From Pyxidicoccus trucidator (GTDB lineage Bacteria; Myxococcota; Myxococcia; Myxococcales; Myxococcaceae): 64,000 bases of DNA. The notes beneath the pieces are model-generated. The model saw only the letters and a program-made list of their open reading frames with translations, was not told the origin of the DNA and ran no database searches. A program made the position numbers and the translations under genes. Below are positions 17,002 to 26,376 of this stretch, piece after piece (the first letter of the stretch is position 1; every line of letters starts with the position of its first letter). The stretch lies in NCBI RefSeq assembly GCF_010894435.1, contig NZ_JAAIXZ010000003.1, positions 186,001 to 250,000 on the forward strand. The letters run 5' to 3'.

Positions 17002-19305
17002 GTGTCCCATCTCCGCCTCTGGAGACGCTGTTCCGCTGTCGCCCTGTCGCTGGCCCTGGCGTGTACCCCCGCGCAGGAGGAGCCCGCCGAGGCGGCTCGG
17101 CTCGAGCCGACGTCCGCCACCGCGCAGGAGCTGGGGGTGGGAGGCTTCGCCGAGCTGCACCACCACATGTTCGCGGAGGAGGCCTTCGGCGGCGGCTGGT
17201 TCCACGGCACCGTCACGGACGCGCTCTCGCGGTGTGACGGCGGGTGGCCGGAGAGCGACCACGCGCGCGTCCGCATGGACTTGAGCGGGCTGCTCAACCT
17301 GTGCCCCAACTCCGGCGGCGTGGACCTGAGCGGAGTGCCCATTCTCGCGGGCCTGTTCGGCATCGGCGGCGCGGTGGGCTCGGAGTTCCTCGGGAAGATT
17401 GAGGGCACGCAGGGCGACACCGGCCTGCATGACGGCCGGCGCAACCCCAATACGCAGTGGCCCCGCTGGGACACGATTGCGCACCAGCAGTCGTGGGAGG
17501 GCTGGCTGCGGCAGGCGCACCAGGGCGGCATGTCGCTGGTGGTGGTGTCGGCGGTGAGCAACAAGTTCCTCTGCGAGGCGCTGCCGCCGCAGAACCGCAC
17601 GCGCCCGTGTGACGAGATGGTGGACGTGGAGGTGCAGCTCCAGAAGGCGCGCGACTTCGCCACCACCCGCGACTGGGTGGACCTGGCGCTGACGCCCGCG
17701 GACGCCCGGCGCATCATCTCCGAGGGCAAGCTGGCGATGGTGCTGTCGATTGAGTCGAGCCGCCTGTTCGGCGTCGCCGACTGGCAGGCCGAGCTGAACC
17801 GCTTCCACGCGCTGGGCGTGCGCACGCTGCAGCCGGTGCACCAGCTGGACAACCGCTTCGGTGGCGCGGCGCCGCACAACGCCATCTTCCAGGCGGCGCA
17901 GTTCCTGGAGAACTGTCACATCGACTCGGACTGCGGGCTCACCGTGGGCGGGCTCACCCTGGGCTTCGACGTGGACTCGCAGTGCCGCAACGTGCGCGGC
18001 CTCACCGCCGAGGGCCAGCAGCTCATCCAGGCGATGATGAACAAGGGGATGCTCATCGACCTGGCGCACCTGTCCGAGAAGGGCATCCGCGACGCGTACG
18101 CGGTGGCCGAGCGGAACCAGTACTACCCGCTCTATGTGAGCCACGGCCACTTCCGCGAGGTGATGAACGGCAAGCTGGCGGACGACGAGAAGACGACGCC
18201 CGCGTGGGTGGCGCAGCTGCTGCGGCGCACGGGCGGCATGTTCGGCCTGCGCACGGCGCATGACGAGACGCGCACGTATACGAAGTCCGGCATCGCCAAC
18301 AACTGCCAGGGCTCCAGCCGCTCCCTCGCGCAGGCGTACGAGTACGGCCGGCAGGGGCTCAAGTTGCCGATGGCGTTCGGCGCGGATTTCAATGGCTTCA
18401 TCCAGCAGACGCGGCCGCGCTTCGGGCCGAACGGCGCGTGCTCGGCGGGCTTCCAGGCGGAGGCGGATGCGCAGGCGCGCGAGCAGGAGCTGCAAGGCCC
18501 GGGGCGGCTGGGCACGGCGTTCGACGAGCAGGGGCTGGCGCACGTGGGCCTGCTGCCGGATTTGCTGCGGGACATGCGCAACCTGGGGGCGAACACCGCG
18601 CCGCTGGAGAGCTCGGCGGAGACGTTCATCCGGATGTGGGAGCGGGCCGCGGGTCCGCGCGGCGGCATGGTGGACGCGGCGCTGGACATCGACACCAGCG
18701 GCGTGGCGCCGTGGGTGAAGCCGGAGGACCGGGAGAATGCGTACCCCACGGTGTGCGGCGCGCACTACGCGCCGGACAGCAAGGTGCTGAACCAGGGCTG
18801 CCGCTTCGACGCCGAGTGCATCAGCGACCAGTGCACCTCCGTGCTGTGCAACACGTTCGACGGGCGCTGCGTGTGCAACGACGACGGGGACTGCGGCCAG
18901 GCGGCGTACTGCCAGGACGAGATTCCGGGCAACCCGGGGGACAACGACTGCGTGGCGAAGAAGGCGGACCACGTGTCGTGCAGCCGGGATGGGCAGTGCC
19001 AGTCCGGTGAGTGCGGCGGCTGCGCGGACGCGGTGGGCTGGTGCTTCACGCCGAGGTCCAAGGCGTATGGGCAGACGTGCAAGTCCGACAACGAGTGCAC
19101 CACGGACCGGTGCAGCGCGGACTGCTACGTGAATCCCACGGGGAGCTGCCTGTGCGACAGCGACTCGCACTGCGGCGGCGGGCAGTACTGCGGCTGGGGC
19201 TTCAACTCGGGCAAGTGCCAGAACAAGAAGGGCCGCGGGGCGGCGTGCTCGGCGGACCGCGAGTGCCAGTCCGGGACGTGCCGGTGGTCGTTCACCTGTA
19301 AGTGA
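17002..19305 (+). CDS. M19 dipeptidase-like lipoprotein with Cys-rich C-terminus
   Basis: A 767-residue predicted lipoprotein starting at GTG 17002 (AAGGGAG about 7 bases upstream) with lipobox ALSLALAC-TP. Residues about 40-590 resemble the metal-dependent hydrolase fold of membrane dipeptidases (M19): an HHH motif near the N-terminus (AELHHHMFAEEAF), VLSIESSRLFG, LIDLAHLSEKGIRDAYAV, VSHGHFR and a late acidic motif GADFNG. The C-terminal roughly 165 residues hold more than twenty Cys in repeated units (CRFDAECISDQC, CSRDGQCQSGEC, CKSDNECTTDRC, CSADRECQSGTC), like Dickkopf-type repeats seen in myxobacteria. Dipeptide hydrolysis is inferred; substituted motifs mean activity is not assured. Confidence 0.7.
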   Translation: MSHLRLWRRCSAVALSLALACTPAQEEPAEAARLEPTSATAQELGVGGFAELHHHMFAEEAFGGGWFHGTVTDALSRCDGGWPESDHARVRMDLSGLLNLCPNSGGVDLSGVPILAGLFGIGGAVGSEFLGKIEGTQGDTGLHDGRRNPNTQWPRWDTIAHQQSWEGWLRQAHQGGMSLVVVSAVSNKFLCEALPPQNRTRPCDEMVDVEVQLQKARDFATTRDWVDLALTPADARRIISEGKLAMVLSIESSRLFGVADWQAELNRFHALGVRTLQPVHQLDNRFGGAAPHNAIFQAAQFLENCHIDSDCGLTVGGLTLGFDVDSQCRNVRGLTAEGQQLIQAMMNKGMLIDLAHLSEKGIRDAYAVAERNQYYPLYVSHGHFREVMNGKLADDEKTTPAWVAQLLRRTGGMFGLRTAHDETRTYTKSGIANNCQGSSRSLAQAYEYGRQGLKLPMAFGADFNGFIQQTRPRFGPNGACSAGFQAEADAQAREQELQGPGRLGTAFDEQGLAHVGLLPDLLRDMRNLGANTAPLESSAETFIRMWERAAGPRGGMVDAALDIDTSGVAPWVKPEDRENAYPTVCGAHYAPDSKVLNQGCRFDAECISDQCTSVLCNTFDGRCVCNDDGDCGQAAYCQDEIPGNPGDNDCVAKKADHVSCSRDGQCQSGECGGCADAVGWCFTPRSKAYGQTCKSDNECTTDRCSADCYVNPTGSCLCDSDSHCGGGQYCGWGFNSGKCQNKKGRGAACSADRECQSGTCRWSFTCK

Positions 19306-19367
19306 CGTGGCTCCGGGGTGCGGACCCCGGGACTGTAATTTTGGCCACTGACTCCGGGATTTCCCGG

Positions 19368-19408
19368 CAGCCCGGGTGGAGGGACGCCTGCTCCTTTCAC
19401 CCGGGCTG
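19368..19408. terminator. 11-bp inverted repeat, probable hairpin
   Basis: CAGCCCGGGTG at 19368-19378 is perfectly complementary to 19398-19408 across a 19-base loop, in the 191-base gap between two same-strand genes. A smaller overlapping stem, CCGGG-ATTT-CCCGG, sits just before it. It probably separates the transcripts; no T-run is present. Confidence 0.45.
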
Positions 19409-19496
19409 TGAGATGTCGGCAGGACGGCAAACAGGGGCGCTTGGGGGAGGGCTGACAAGCAGGCTTCGGACGGGGTGCTGCGGTAGAGTCCGCCCC

Positions 19497-21722
19497 ATGC
19501 GTCACGTCGCCATTTCTGCCCTGTGCGTGCTGTTCCTGGCCTGTAACAAAAAAGAAGAGCAGGCCGGGGTCCAGGTCCTGGTCAACTACACAGCCAGCTT
19601 CAAGAAGGGCTGCTTCGTCGTGCAGGTCTTGGATGCGGCGAACCAGGAACTGGACAGGCACGAGCTCACCGAGCTGGAGAACAAGGAGTCTCCGCTGAAG
19701 TTCGCGGTTCTCCGCAGGGAGGGCTGGCCGGAGAAGGTCCAGTTCATCGTGACCGCGCGTGAGCAGAAATGCGATGGCGCGCAGGTCGACAATGGCACGG
19801 AGGAGCTGGACCTGAGCGGGACGGGGGTTCAGACCCAGAAGACGCTGACGCTGGTGACGCCCGATGCGGACGGCGACGGCTTCGTGCCTACCGCGAACGG
19901 CGGCACGGACTGCAACGACGGGAGCAACGCCGCCAGGCCCGACCGGACGGATGAGGCCTGCGATGGCCTGGACAACAACTGCAACGGGCAGCTGGATGAG
20001 GGGCTGTCGCCCCGGACGGAGTTCTTCGTCGACGGGGACAAAGACGGCGTGGGCGCGGGGGCTCCGGTCCTGGCGTGTGCGGCGCCTCCGACGCTCGTGG
20101 CCACCGGTGGCGATTGCGACGATACGAATCCCGACCGGGCGCCCAACAAGCAGGAGCAGTGCAACGAAGTCGACGACGACTGCGACGGGGCGACGGACGA
20201 GGGCTTCAACAAGGAGTGGTACGGCGATGGGGACAGCGACACTTTCGGAGCGCAGAGCAAGCTCAGGCTGAGCTGCGCTGACCAGGTCGCCGGGCACGTG
20301 CGCGTGATTGGCAACAACTTCGACTGTGACGACGGGGATGCGGAGGTCAAGCCTGGCGCGGTGGAGAAGTGCAACAACCGGGATGACAACTGCGTCGGCG
20401 GTGCGGATGAGACCTTCCTGACGGGTGCCCAGCCGAAGGGTGGCAGCTGCCTCAACGATACTTGTGGTGGGATCTACGTCTGCGACACGTCGAATGACAC
20501 CCAGACGGCCTGTAATGCGCAGCCGCCGACGCTGTACTACCCGGACGTGGACGACGACGAGCAGGGGGCTTCGGACGGTGTGGCGCAGAAGGTCTGCGCC
20601 AATGACCCCATTCCCACCGACAAGGTGGCGAATGCCCTGGATTGCGATGACGCGGACAACGGCACGAAGTCGATGGGGATGGAGGTCTGCGACGCCATCG
20701 ACAACAACTGCAATGGACAGTTGGACGAAGGCTTGACCTGTGGCGGAGTCCTGGGCCGCCTTGGGCGGGTCTACGACAGTGCTACCGGCGGCGACGGCCA
20801 TGACTGGAGGACGGTGGCGGTGCACCCCACTGCCGGGTATCCGCTGTGGGTCGCGGGCCTGGGCGGCAAGCTGGTCAGGAAGGCGGCGGCTGCGACGGCC
20901 TTCGAAAACCATAGCTTTGGTGAGACGCCGCCCACCAGCACCCACTGCGGCGATTGGGATTGGTATGCAGCCTGGGTGAGGCCGTCCGACGGCCACGTGT
21001 TCCTGGGGGGCGAAGGTGGCCGTGTGGCCGAGCACACGGGGACTGCCTGCATCAACTCGGAGGACGCTCCTGGCGGGGGCAATGTGACGAGCATGGTGGG
21101 CTTCGAGGTGAATGGAGTGACCACGCTCTATCTCGCCAATACCGATGCGCGTCTATCCACCTGGGTGCCCGGGAGCCCCCCCGTTCAACAACGGGATGCC
21201 GGTGGTGCCTATTACGCCATCCATGCCGTGGACCCGAACCTTCTCCTCGTCGCAGGCACGGTCGGAGGGGGGGCTGGGACTCAATCCATTGTCGAGTATG
21301 CCAATGGTGTCCTGGGCACAGATGTCGCGCATACGCTTGGCAGCACGGTGTCAGGCGGTGTGAATGCATTGTGGATGGGGTCTTCCAATCTTGCCTATGC
21401 GGTGGGAGATGGAGGCGCCCTCTGGAGGTGGAACGGGACGCAGGGCTGGAACCTCCAGCCTGCGGCACCTGGGACAGCGGTGAGCTTCTCTAGCGTGGTG
21501 ACGCCGCCGGGCCTCGACGTCATCTACGTCGTCGACAAGGGCAGCCCCGGCAGACTCCGTCGAAAGACTCAGTTCGGCTGGGCCCGCGCTCCGGTGATTA
21601 CGCCGGCTGACCAGGCGGACCCGCCCAATGTGGACAAGCCGCTGTACGACATCGCGATGACGTCGGTGGGCGAGTTCTGGATGGTGGGCGACGACGGGCG
21701 CGTCTACCACTACCCTCAGTAG
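19497..21722 (+). CDS. MopE-like lipoprotein with metal-binding-type repeats and a propeller-like C-terminus
   Basis: A 741-residue predicted lipoprotein (ISALCVLFLAC-NKKEE). Residues about 20-120 form a beta-rich domain. Next come four to five MopE-type repeats (DCDDTNPDRAPNKQEQCNE, DDDCDGATDEG, CDAIDNNCNGQLDEG), Asp/Cys-rich motifs annotated as putative metal-binding in MopE proteins. The C-terminal roughly 330 residues contain repeated short motifs with WxR/WVAG and GDGGALWRWNG that look like a beta-propeller. The start at 19497 is the first that gives a signal peptide. It is a paralogue of the gene at 22742, with a nearly identical central block. It is probably surface-exposed; ligand and role are unknown. 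Confidence 0.75.
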   Translation: MRHVAISALCVLFLACNKKEEQAGVQVLVNYTASFKKGCFVVQVLDAANQELDRHELTELENKESPLKFAVLRREGWPEKVQFIVTAREQKCDGAQVDNGTEELDLSGTGVQTQKTLTLVTPDADGDGFVPTANGGTDCNDGSNAARPDRTDEACDGLDNNCNGQLDEGLSPRTEFFVDGDKDGVGAGAPVLACAAPPTLVATGGDCDDTNPDRAPNKQEQCNEVDDDCDGATDEGFNKEWYGDGDSDTFGAQSKLRLSCADQVAGHVRVIGNNFDCDDGDAEVKPGAVEKCNNRDDNCVGGADETFLTGAQPKGGSCLNDTCGGIYVCDTSNDTQTACNAQPPTLYYPDVDDDEQGASDGVAQKVCANDPIPTDKVANALDCDDADNGTKSMGMEVCDAIDNNCNGQLDEGLTCGGVLGRLGRVYDSATGGDGHDWRTVAVHPTAGYPLWVAGLGGKLVRKAAAATAFENHSFGETPPTSTHCGDWDWYAAWVRPSDGHVFLGGEGGRVAEHTGTACINSEDAPGGGNVTSMVGFEVNGVTTLYLANTDARLSTWVPGSPPVQQRDAGGAYYAIHAVDPNLLLVAGTVGGGAGTQSIVEYANGVLGTDVAHTLGSTVSGGVNALWMGSSNLAYAVGDGGALWRWNGTQGWNLQPAAPGTAVSFSSVVTPPGLDVIYVVDKGSPGRLRRKTQFGWARAPVITPADQADPPNVDKPLYDIAMTSVGEFWMVGDDGRVYHYPQ

Positions 21723-21736
21723 CCTCTTCCGTTGCT

Positions 21737-21766
21737 CCGCTCCCGAGCCGTGGTGGACGGGAGCGG
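21737..21766 (+). terminator. 9-bp inverted repeat after the MopE-like gene
   Basis: CCGCTCCCG at 21737-21745 pairs perfectly with CGGGAGCGG at 21758-21766 across a 12-base loop, 15 bases after the stop. No T-run follows. It may be a terminator or a 3'-end stem separating this gene from the next one 128 bases away. Confidence 0.4.
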
Positions 21767-21893
21767 TGGTGGAGAGTGGCAGGCAGCAGGCTTCCAGCCC
21801 TGTCTCCGCCGGGGCATGGGCTCCTCACCCGGACTCGACCTGGAGCGTGCAGCCGTTTCTTCCCGGTCTGGAGGAATGCCTTAGAATCCAGGC

Positions 21894-22745
21894 ATGTCCA
21901 AGGCCTGTCTGTGGGGGAAATGCCTGACGCTCGCCGTGTGCCTGTGGTTCGTTCCACTGAGCGCGGCACGAGCCGAAGGTGGGTTCGAACGTCACATCTC
22001 CGAGGCCGTGCGCCTCTACGAGGACCTTGAGTACGAGCTGGCGCTCGAAGAACTCGAACGCGCCAGCAAGGTGCCACACGGCGTGGAAGAGGAGGTCACC
22101 TGCTCTCTCTACCAGGGCATCATCAGCGCCGACCTGGGTAGAGCCGAGGCGGCCCGCGCAGCGTTCTGGTCCGCGCTCGTGCTCAAGCCTGACGCGAAGC
22201 TGCCCCTCCGCGTCTCTCCCAAGGTGGCGCGCGAGTTCGAGTCCCAGCGCACGAAGGTCCAGGCGGAGCTGGCCCGGAAGCGGAAGGACTCGCCGAGGCT
22301 CGCGGAGTCGCGGCCCGTGGATCCGGGACCGGAGGCCGGGACTGCTGTGGAGCCCACGCCGGTCCAGCCGTTGACGCCGGAGCCTCGGGAGGTGGCGCGG
22401 CCGGAGCTGGTGCCGTCCCACCCCGAGGAGCTTGCGACGCAGACGGAGGCTCGGGCGTCGTGGACGCGCCGGGTGCCCGTGGTGAGCATGGTGCTGCTGG
22501 GGGCCGGAGTTGCCGCCGGAGGCGCGGGGACTGTGTTCGGGCTGTCGTCCCGGAGCCAGTTGGAGTCCGCGCGAGGGGCGCAGTTCTACGATGACCTGGA
22601 GGTGCATCACGGTCAGGCGCAGCGCAGCGCGAAGACGGCCAACGTCCTCTTCGGCACGGCGGGCGCGGCGGTGGCCGGAGCGGTGGTGACGTGGCTCCTG
22701 ATGGGTGAGTCGGGAACGGCCACGGCAGAGGGAGGTGCGCGATGA
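21894..22745 (+). CDS. Exported TPR-like protein with C-terminal membrane segments
   Basis: A 283-residue protein with a signal peptide (SKACLWGKCLTLAVCLWFVPLSAARA). A short TPR-like helical region follows (AVRLYEDLEYELALEELERAS, LYQGIISADLGRAEAARAAFWSAL), then a Pro-rich linker, then two hydrophobic segments near the C-terminus (VVSMVLLGAGVAAGGAGTVFG and VLFGTAGAAVAGAVVTWLL). This architecture is common in myxobacterial envelope proteins of unknown role. The last four bases (ATGA) overlap the start of the second MopE-like gene, implying co-translation, so a shared surface function is plausible. Confidence 0.65.
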   Translation: MSKACLWGKCLTLAVCLWFVPLSAARAEGGFERHISEAVRLYEDLEYELALEELERASKVPHGVEEEVTCSLYQGIISADLGRAEAARAAFWSALVLKPDAKLPLRVSPKVAREFESQRTKVQAELARKRKDSPRLAESRPVDPGPEAGTAVEPTPVQPLTPEPREVARPELVPSHPEELATQTEARASWTRRVPVVSMVLLGAGVAAGGAGTVFGLSSRSQLESARGAQFYDDLEVHHGQAQRSAKTANVLFGTAGAAVAGAVVTWLLMGESGTATAEGGAR

Positions 22746-24838
22746 AGCGCCTGGGTTCGTGGAGCGTGGTGCTGGGACTGGGGCTTGCCGCGTGCACCGT
22801 GCCGAGCCTGGAGGAACTCGAACAGGAGCAGCCGCGCGCCTGCAACGCGCAGCACGCGTGCGGTGAGGGGCAGACGTGTATCAGTGGCTTCTGTGAGGAG
22901 TTCGTCTGCGATGCAGGCGCTCCGACGTTGGGCTACGTGGACGCAGACCAGGACGGACACGCGGCGCCGGATGCCGTGGCGAGGCCCTTCTGCGGAACGG
23001 TGCCGACCGGCTACGCCACCGTGAAGGACGACTGTGATGATTCGGTGGCCTCGGTTTATCCGGGCAGCCCCGAGCTCTGCGATGGCCTGGACAACGACTG
23101 CAAGGACGGCATCGACAATGGGCTGCCCCGGTCGGAGTTCTATCGTGACGGAGACGGTGACGGTGTGGGGGCGGGCCCAACCGTCCTGGCTTGCACGGCG
23201 CCCTCGGGGCATGTGGCCCGTCAGGGCGACTGCGACGACGGGAATGCCAACGCCTCACCGGACAAGACGGAGGCGTGCAACGACGTCGACGACAACTGCA
23301 ACAGTCAGACGGACGAGGGCTTCAACAAGGAATGGTACGGAGACGAGGACGGCGACACTTTCGGAGCGCAGAGCAAGCTCAGGCTGAGCTGCGCTGACCA
23401 GATCGCCGGGCACGTGCGCGTGACTGGCAACAACTTCGACTGTGACGACGGGAATGCGGAGGTCAAGCCTGGCGCGGTGGAGAAGTGCAACAACCGGGAT
23501 GACAACTGCGTCGGCGGTGCGGATGAAACCTTCCTGACGGGTGCCCAGCCGAAGGGTGGCAGCTGCCTTACCGACACTTGCGGTGGGATCTACGTCTGCG
23601 ACACGTCGAATGACACCCAGACGGCCTGCAATGCGCAGCCGCCGACGCTGTACTACCCGGACGTGGACGACGACGAGCAGGGGGCTTCGGACGGTGTGGC
23701 GCAGAAGGTCTGCGCTGGTGATGCCATCCCCACCGACAAGGTGGCGAACGCCCTGGATTGCGATGACGCGGACAACGGCACGAAGTCGATGGGGACGGAG
23801 GTCTGTGACGCCATCGACAACAACTGCAATGGACTGCTGGACGACGGCTTGACGACCTGTGGTGGCTTCGGTCGCCTTGGGCGGGTCTACAACAGTGCTA
23901 CCGGCGGCGACGGCCATGACTGGAGGACGGTGGCGGTGGACCCCACCGACGGGTATCCGGTGTGGATCGCGGGCTTGGGCGGCAAGTTGGCCAGGAAGGC
24001 GACGGCTGCCGCTGCATTCGAAAGCCATAGCTTTGGTGAGGTGCCGGCCAACCCGACTCACTGCGGTGACTGGGATTGGTATGCGGCCTGGGTAAGGCCG
24101 TCGGACGGCCACGTGTTCCTGGCAGGCGAAGGTGGCCGTGTGGCCGAGCACACGGGGACTGCCTGCATCAACTCGGAGGACGCTCCTGGCTCGGGCAATG
24201 TGACAGGCATGGTGGGCTTCGAGGTGGGCGGGGTGACCACGCTCTACCTCGTCAGTACCGATGCGCGTCTATTCACCTGGGTGCCCGGGAGCCCCCCCGT
24301 CGAACGACGGGATACTATTGGTGCCTATAACGCCATTCATGCCGTGGACCCGAACCTTCTTCTCGTTGCAGGCAAGGCCGGAGGGGGAGCTGGGACTCAA
24401 TTCATCGCCGAGTATGCCAATGGAGCCCCTTCGACGGAGGTGGCGCATACGCTCAGTCCCACAACCGCAGGCGGTGTGAATGCACTGTGGATGGGGTCTT
24501 CCAGTCTGGCCTATGCGGCGGGAGATGGGAGCGCCCTCTGGAGGTGGAACGGAGCGCAGGCCTGGAGTCGCCTGCCCGTGCCACCTGGGCCCGCGACAGA
24601 CTTCAGCAGCGTGGTGACGCCGCCGGGCCTCGACGTCGTGTATGTCGTCGACAAGGGCAGCCCCGGCAAGCTCCGTCGAAGGACGACGGCTGGCTGGGCC
24701 CGCGCTCCGATGATTACGCCGATTGATTCAGGCGATCCGTCCGAGGTGGACGTGCCGCTGTATGACATCGCGATGACCTCGGTGAGCGACTTCTGGATGG
24801 TGGGCGACAACGGCCGCGTCTACCACTACCCGCAGTAG
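22742..24838 (+). CDS. MopE-like lipoprotein, paralogue of the 19497 gene
   Basis: A 698-residue lipoprotein (VVLGLGLAAC-TVPSLEE). The N-terminal Cys-rich segment (CNAQHACGEGQTCISGFC) differs completely from the paralogue. From about residue 190 it is almost the same protein: FNKEWYGDEDGDTFGAQSK, MopE-type repeats (DCDDGNAEVKPGAVEKCNN, CDAIDNNCNGLLDDG), then the propeller-like C-terminus ending VYHYPQ. It overlaps the upstream TPR-like gene by four bases and stops three bases before the convergent ClC gene. The central block is more conserved than the flanks at the DNA level, which suggests gene conversion. Confidence 0.75.
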   Translation: MKRLGSWSVVLGLGLAACTVPSLEELEQEQPRACNAQHACGEGQTCISGFCEEFVCDAGAPTLGYVDADQDGHAAPDAVARPFCGTVPTGYATVKDDCDDSVASVYPGSPELCDGLDNDCKDGIDNGLPRSEFYRDGDGDGVGAGPTVLACTAPSGHVARQGDCDDGNANASPDKTEACNDVDDNCNSQTDEGFNKEWYGDEDGDTFGAQSKLRLSCADQIAGHVRVTGNNFDCDDGNAEVKPGAVEKCNNRDDNCVGGADETFLTGAQPKGGSCLTDTCGGIYVCDTSNDTQTACNAQPPTLYYPDVDDDEQGASDGVAQKVCAGDAIPTDKVANALDCDDADNGTKSMGTEVCDAIDNNCNGLLDDGLTTCGGFGRLGRVYNSATGGDGHDWRTVAVDPTDGYPVWIAGLGGKLARKATAAAAFESHSFGEVPANPTHCGDWDWYAAWVRPSDGHVFLAGEGGRVAEHTGTACINSEDAPGSGNVTGMVGFEVGGVTTLYLVSTDARLFTWVPGSPPVERRDTIGAYNAIHAVDPNLLLVAGKAGGGAGTQFIAEYANGAPSTEVAHTLSPTTAGGVNALWMGSSSLAYAAGDGSALWRWNGAQAWSRLPVPPGPATDFSSVVTPPGLDVVYVVDKGSPGKLRRRTTAGWARAPMITPIDSGDPSEVDVPLYDIAMTSVSDFWMVGDNGRVYHYPQ

Positions 24839-24841
24839 CCC

Positions 24842-26209
24842 TCAGCCTCCGCTTCGCTCCCCGGGCTCTCGTGGTCCGGGGGGCTCGCGGTCCACGGGGT
24901 CCTCCCCGGGCAGTTCGCGCAGTGGCACCAGTCTCCGCAGCAGCGGGCCGCCGTGCTTCAGCCTCGCAATCCGCTGCGCGGGGTAGATGCCCCGGTGCCC
25001 CGTGAGCAGGTACGCCACCGTGGACACAATCGCCACGTGGGGCAGCACGCTCGCTCCCAGCAGCTCCACCGCCATGATGGACAACGCCAGCGGCGTGTTC
25101 GCCGCCGCCGCGAACAGCGCCGCCATGCCCACCGCCGCGCCCAGGTCCACCGGCAACCCCAGCAACCTCGCTAGCACGTTCCCCAGCGCGGCACCGATGA
25201 AGAACAGCGGCGTCACCTCTCCACCGAGGAACCCCGCTCCCAGCGTCACCGCCGTGAAGACCAGCTTCCACGCGAAGGCCGACACCGGCAGCGCCGGGTC
25301 TTCGAACGCTCGCAGAATCCCCGGCACTCCGAGGCCCAGGTAGTCGCTCGTCCCCGACAGCTTCCACAGCCCCACCACCGCCACGCCCCCCAGTGCCATC
25401 CGCAGCGGCAGCCACGGCACCCTCTGCTCCGACACCTTCTTCAGCCGGTGCGTGAGCTCCACGAACACCACCGCCACCGCCGCCACCGCCACCGCGAACA
25501 CCAGCCACTTCGCCAGCACCCACGCCGTCAGCGGCAACGCCCCCGGCACCGGATACACCGTGTGGCCGATTCCCAGCCCCCGCGTCACCAGGTCCCCCAC
25601 CACCGCGGAGACCAGCGCCGGCAGCAGCGCCTCGTACCCCATCCGCCCCACCACGACGACTTCCAGCCCGAACACCGCCCCCGCCACCGGCGTGCCGAAT
25701 ACCGAGCCGAACCCTCCCGCGATTCCCGCCGCCAGCAATTCGCGCCGCGTCTCAGGCCCCACCCGGAACCGCCGTGCCAGCGCGTCCGCGAGGCTGCCGC
25801 CCATCTGCACCGCCGTGCCCTCGCGGCCCGCGCTGCCTCCGAACAGGTGCGTCAGCACCGTGCCCACCAACACCATCGGCGCCAGCCGCAGCGGCACCTG
25901 CGTGTCGCCCTCGTGCACCGCGTCGAGGACCAGGTTGTTGCCGCCGCGGATGGGGGCTCCCCACCGCCCGTACAGCGCCCCCAGCGCCAGCCCCGCCAGC
26001 GGCAGCGCGTACACCAGCGCCTCGTGGGACTCGCGGAAGCGCGTGGCCTCGTCCAGCAGGTACAGGAACACCGCCGACGCCACGCCGCACACCGCTCCCA
26101 CCAGCCCTCCCAGGAGCAGCCACTGCGCCAACGCTCGGACTCCTTGGGATTGCTTCACGCCGCGCACTCCAGGGCTCCGTGAGACACCATGAAACACCGC
26201 GTCAAACAT
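24842..26209 (-). CDS. ClC-family chloride channel/antiporter
   Basis: A 455-residue integral membrane protein with about ten hydrophobic helices. ClC signatures are visible: GGSAGREGTAVQMGG (the GREGP-type selectivity helix), GGFGSVFGTPVAGAVFGLE and GAGFLGGEVTPLFFIGAALG. There is no C-terminal CBS pair. Prokaryotic members of this type exchange Cl- for H+ or move fluoride; which applies here cannot be read. The start is uncertain: the first in-frame codon at 26209 has no clear Shine-Dalgarno, and a GTG about 50 bases inside follows CTGGAG. It is convergent with the MopE-like gene and divergent from the SGNH hydrolase gene. Confidence 0.9.
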   Translation of the reverse strand: MFDAVFHGVSRSPGVRGVKQSQGVRALAQWLLLGGLVGAVCGVASAVFLYLLDEATRFRESHEALVYALPLAGLALGALYGRWGAPIRGGNNLVLDAVHEGDTQVPLRLAPMVLVGTVLTHLFGGSAGREGTAVQMGGSLADALARRFRVGPETRRELLAAGIAGGFGSVFGTPVAGAVFGLEVVVVGRMGYEALLPALVSAVVGDLVTRGLGIGHTVYPVPGALPLTAWVLAKWLVFAVAVAAVAVVFVELTHRLKKVSEQRVPWLPLRMALGGVAVVGLWKLSGTSDYLGLGVPGILRAFEDPALPVSAFAWKLVFTAVTLGAGFLGGEVTPLFFIGAALGNVLARLLGLPVDLGAAVGMAALFAAAANTPLALSIMAVELLGASVLPHVAIVSTVAYLLTGHRGIYPAQRIARLKHGGPLLRRLVPLRELPGEDPVDREPPGPREPGERSGG

Positions 26210-26217
26210 TGCGCCGC

Positions 26218-26279
26218 GTCAGAAATGCGACACCGCACTGCGGCAAGGCCTGGGCGTAATGTTGCCCAATATTTCTGAC
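26218..26279. promoter_or_regulatory. 9-bp inverted repeat between divergent genes
   Basis: GTCAGAAAT at 26218-26226 is repeated inverted as ATTTCTGAC at 26271-26279, in the relatively AT-rich 167-base gap between the ClC and SGNH hydrolase genes. The half-sites are 44 bases apart, too far for one dimer site but compatible with a paired operator or an RNA stem. The rest of the gap shows nothing clear apart from AAAAAGGAG, the ribosome binding site for 26377. Confidence 0.3.
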
Positions 26280-26376
26280 ATGACGCGTTATTCCGGAATC
26301 GGAGTGATTTGCGAATCAACTGCGTGTACCTTGCCGCTCCCCCAACAACCCCCACGGGTAGAAAAAGGAGCGGGGC

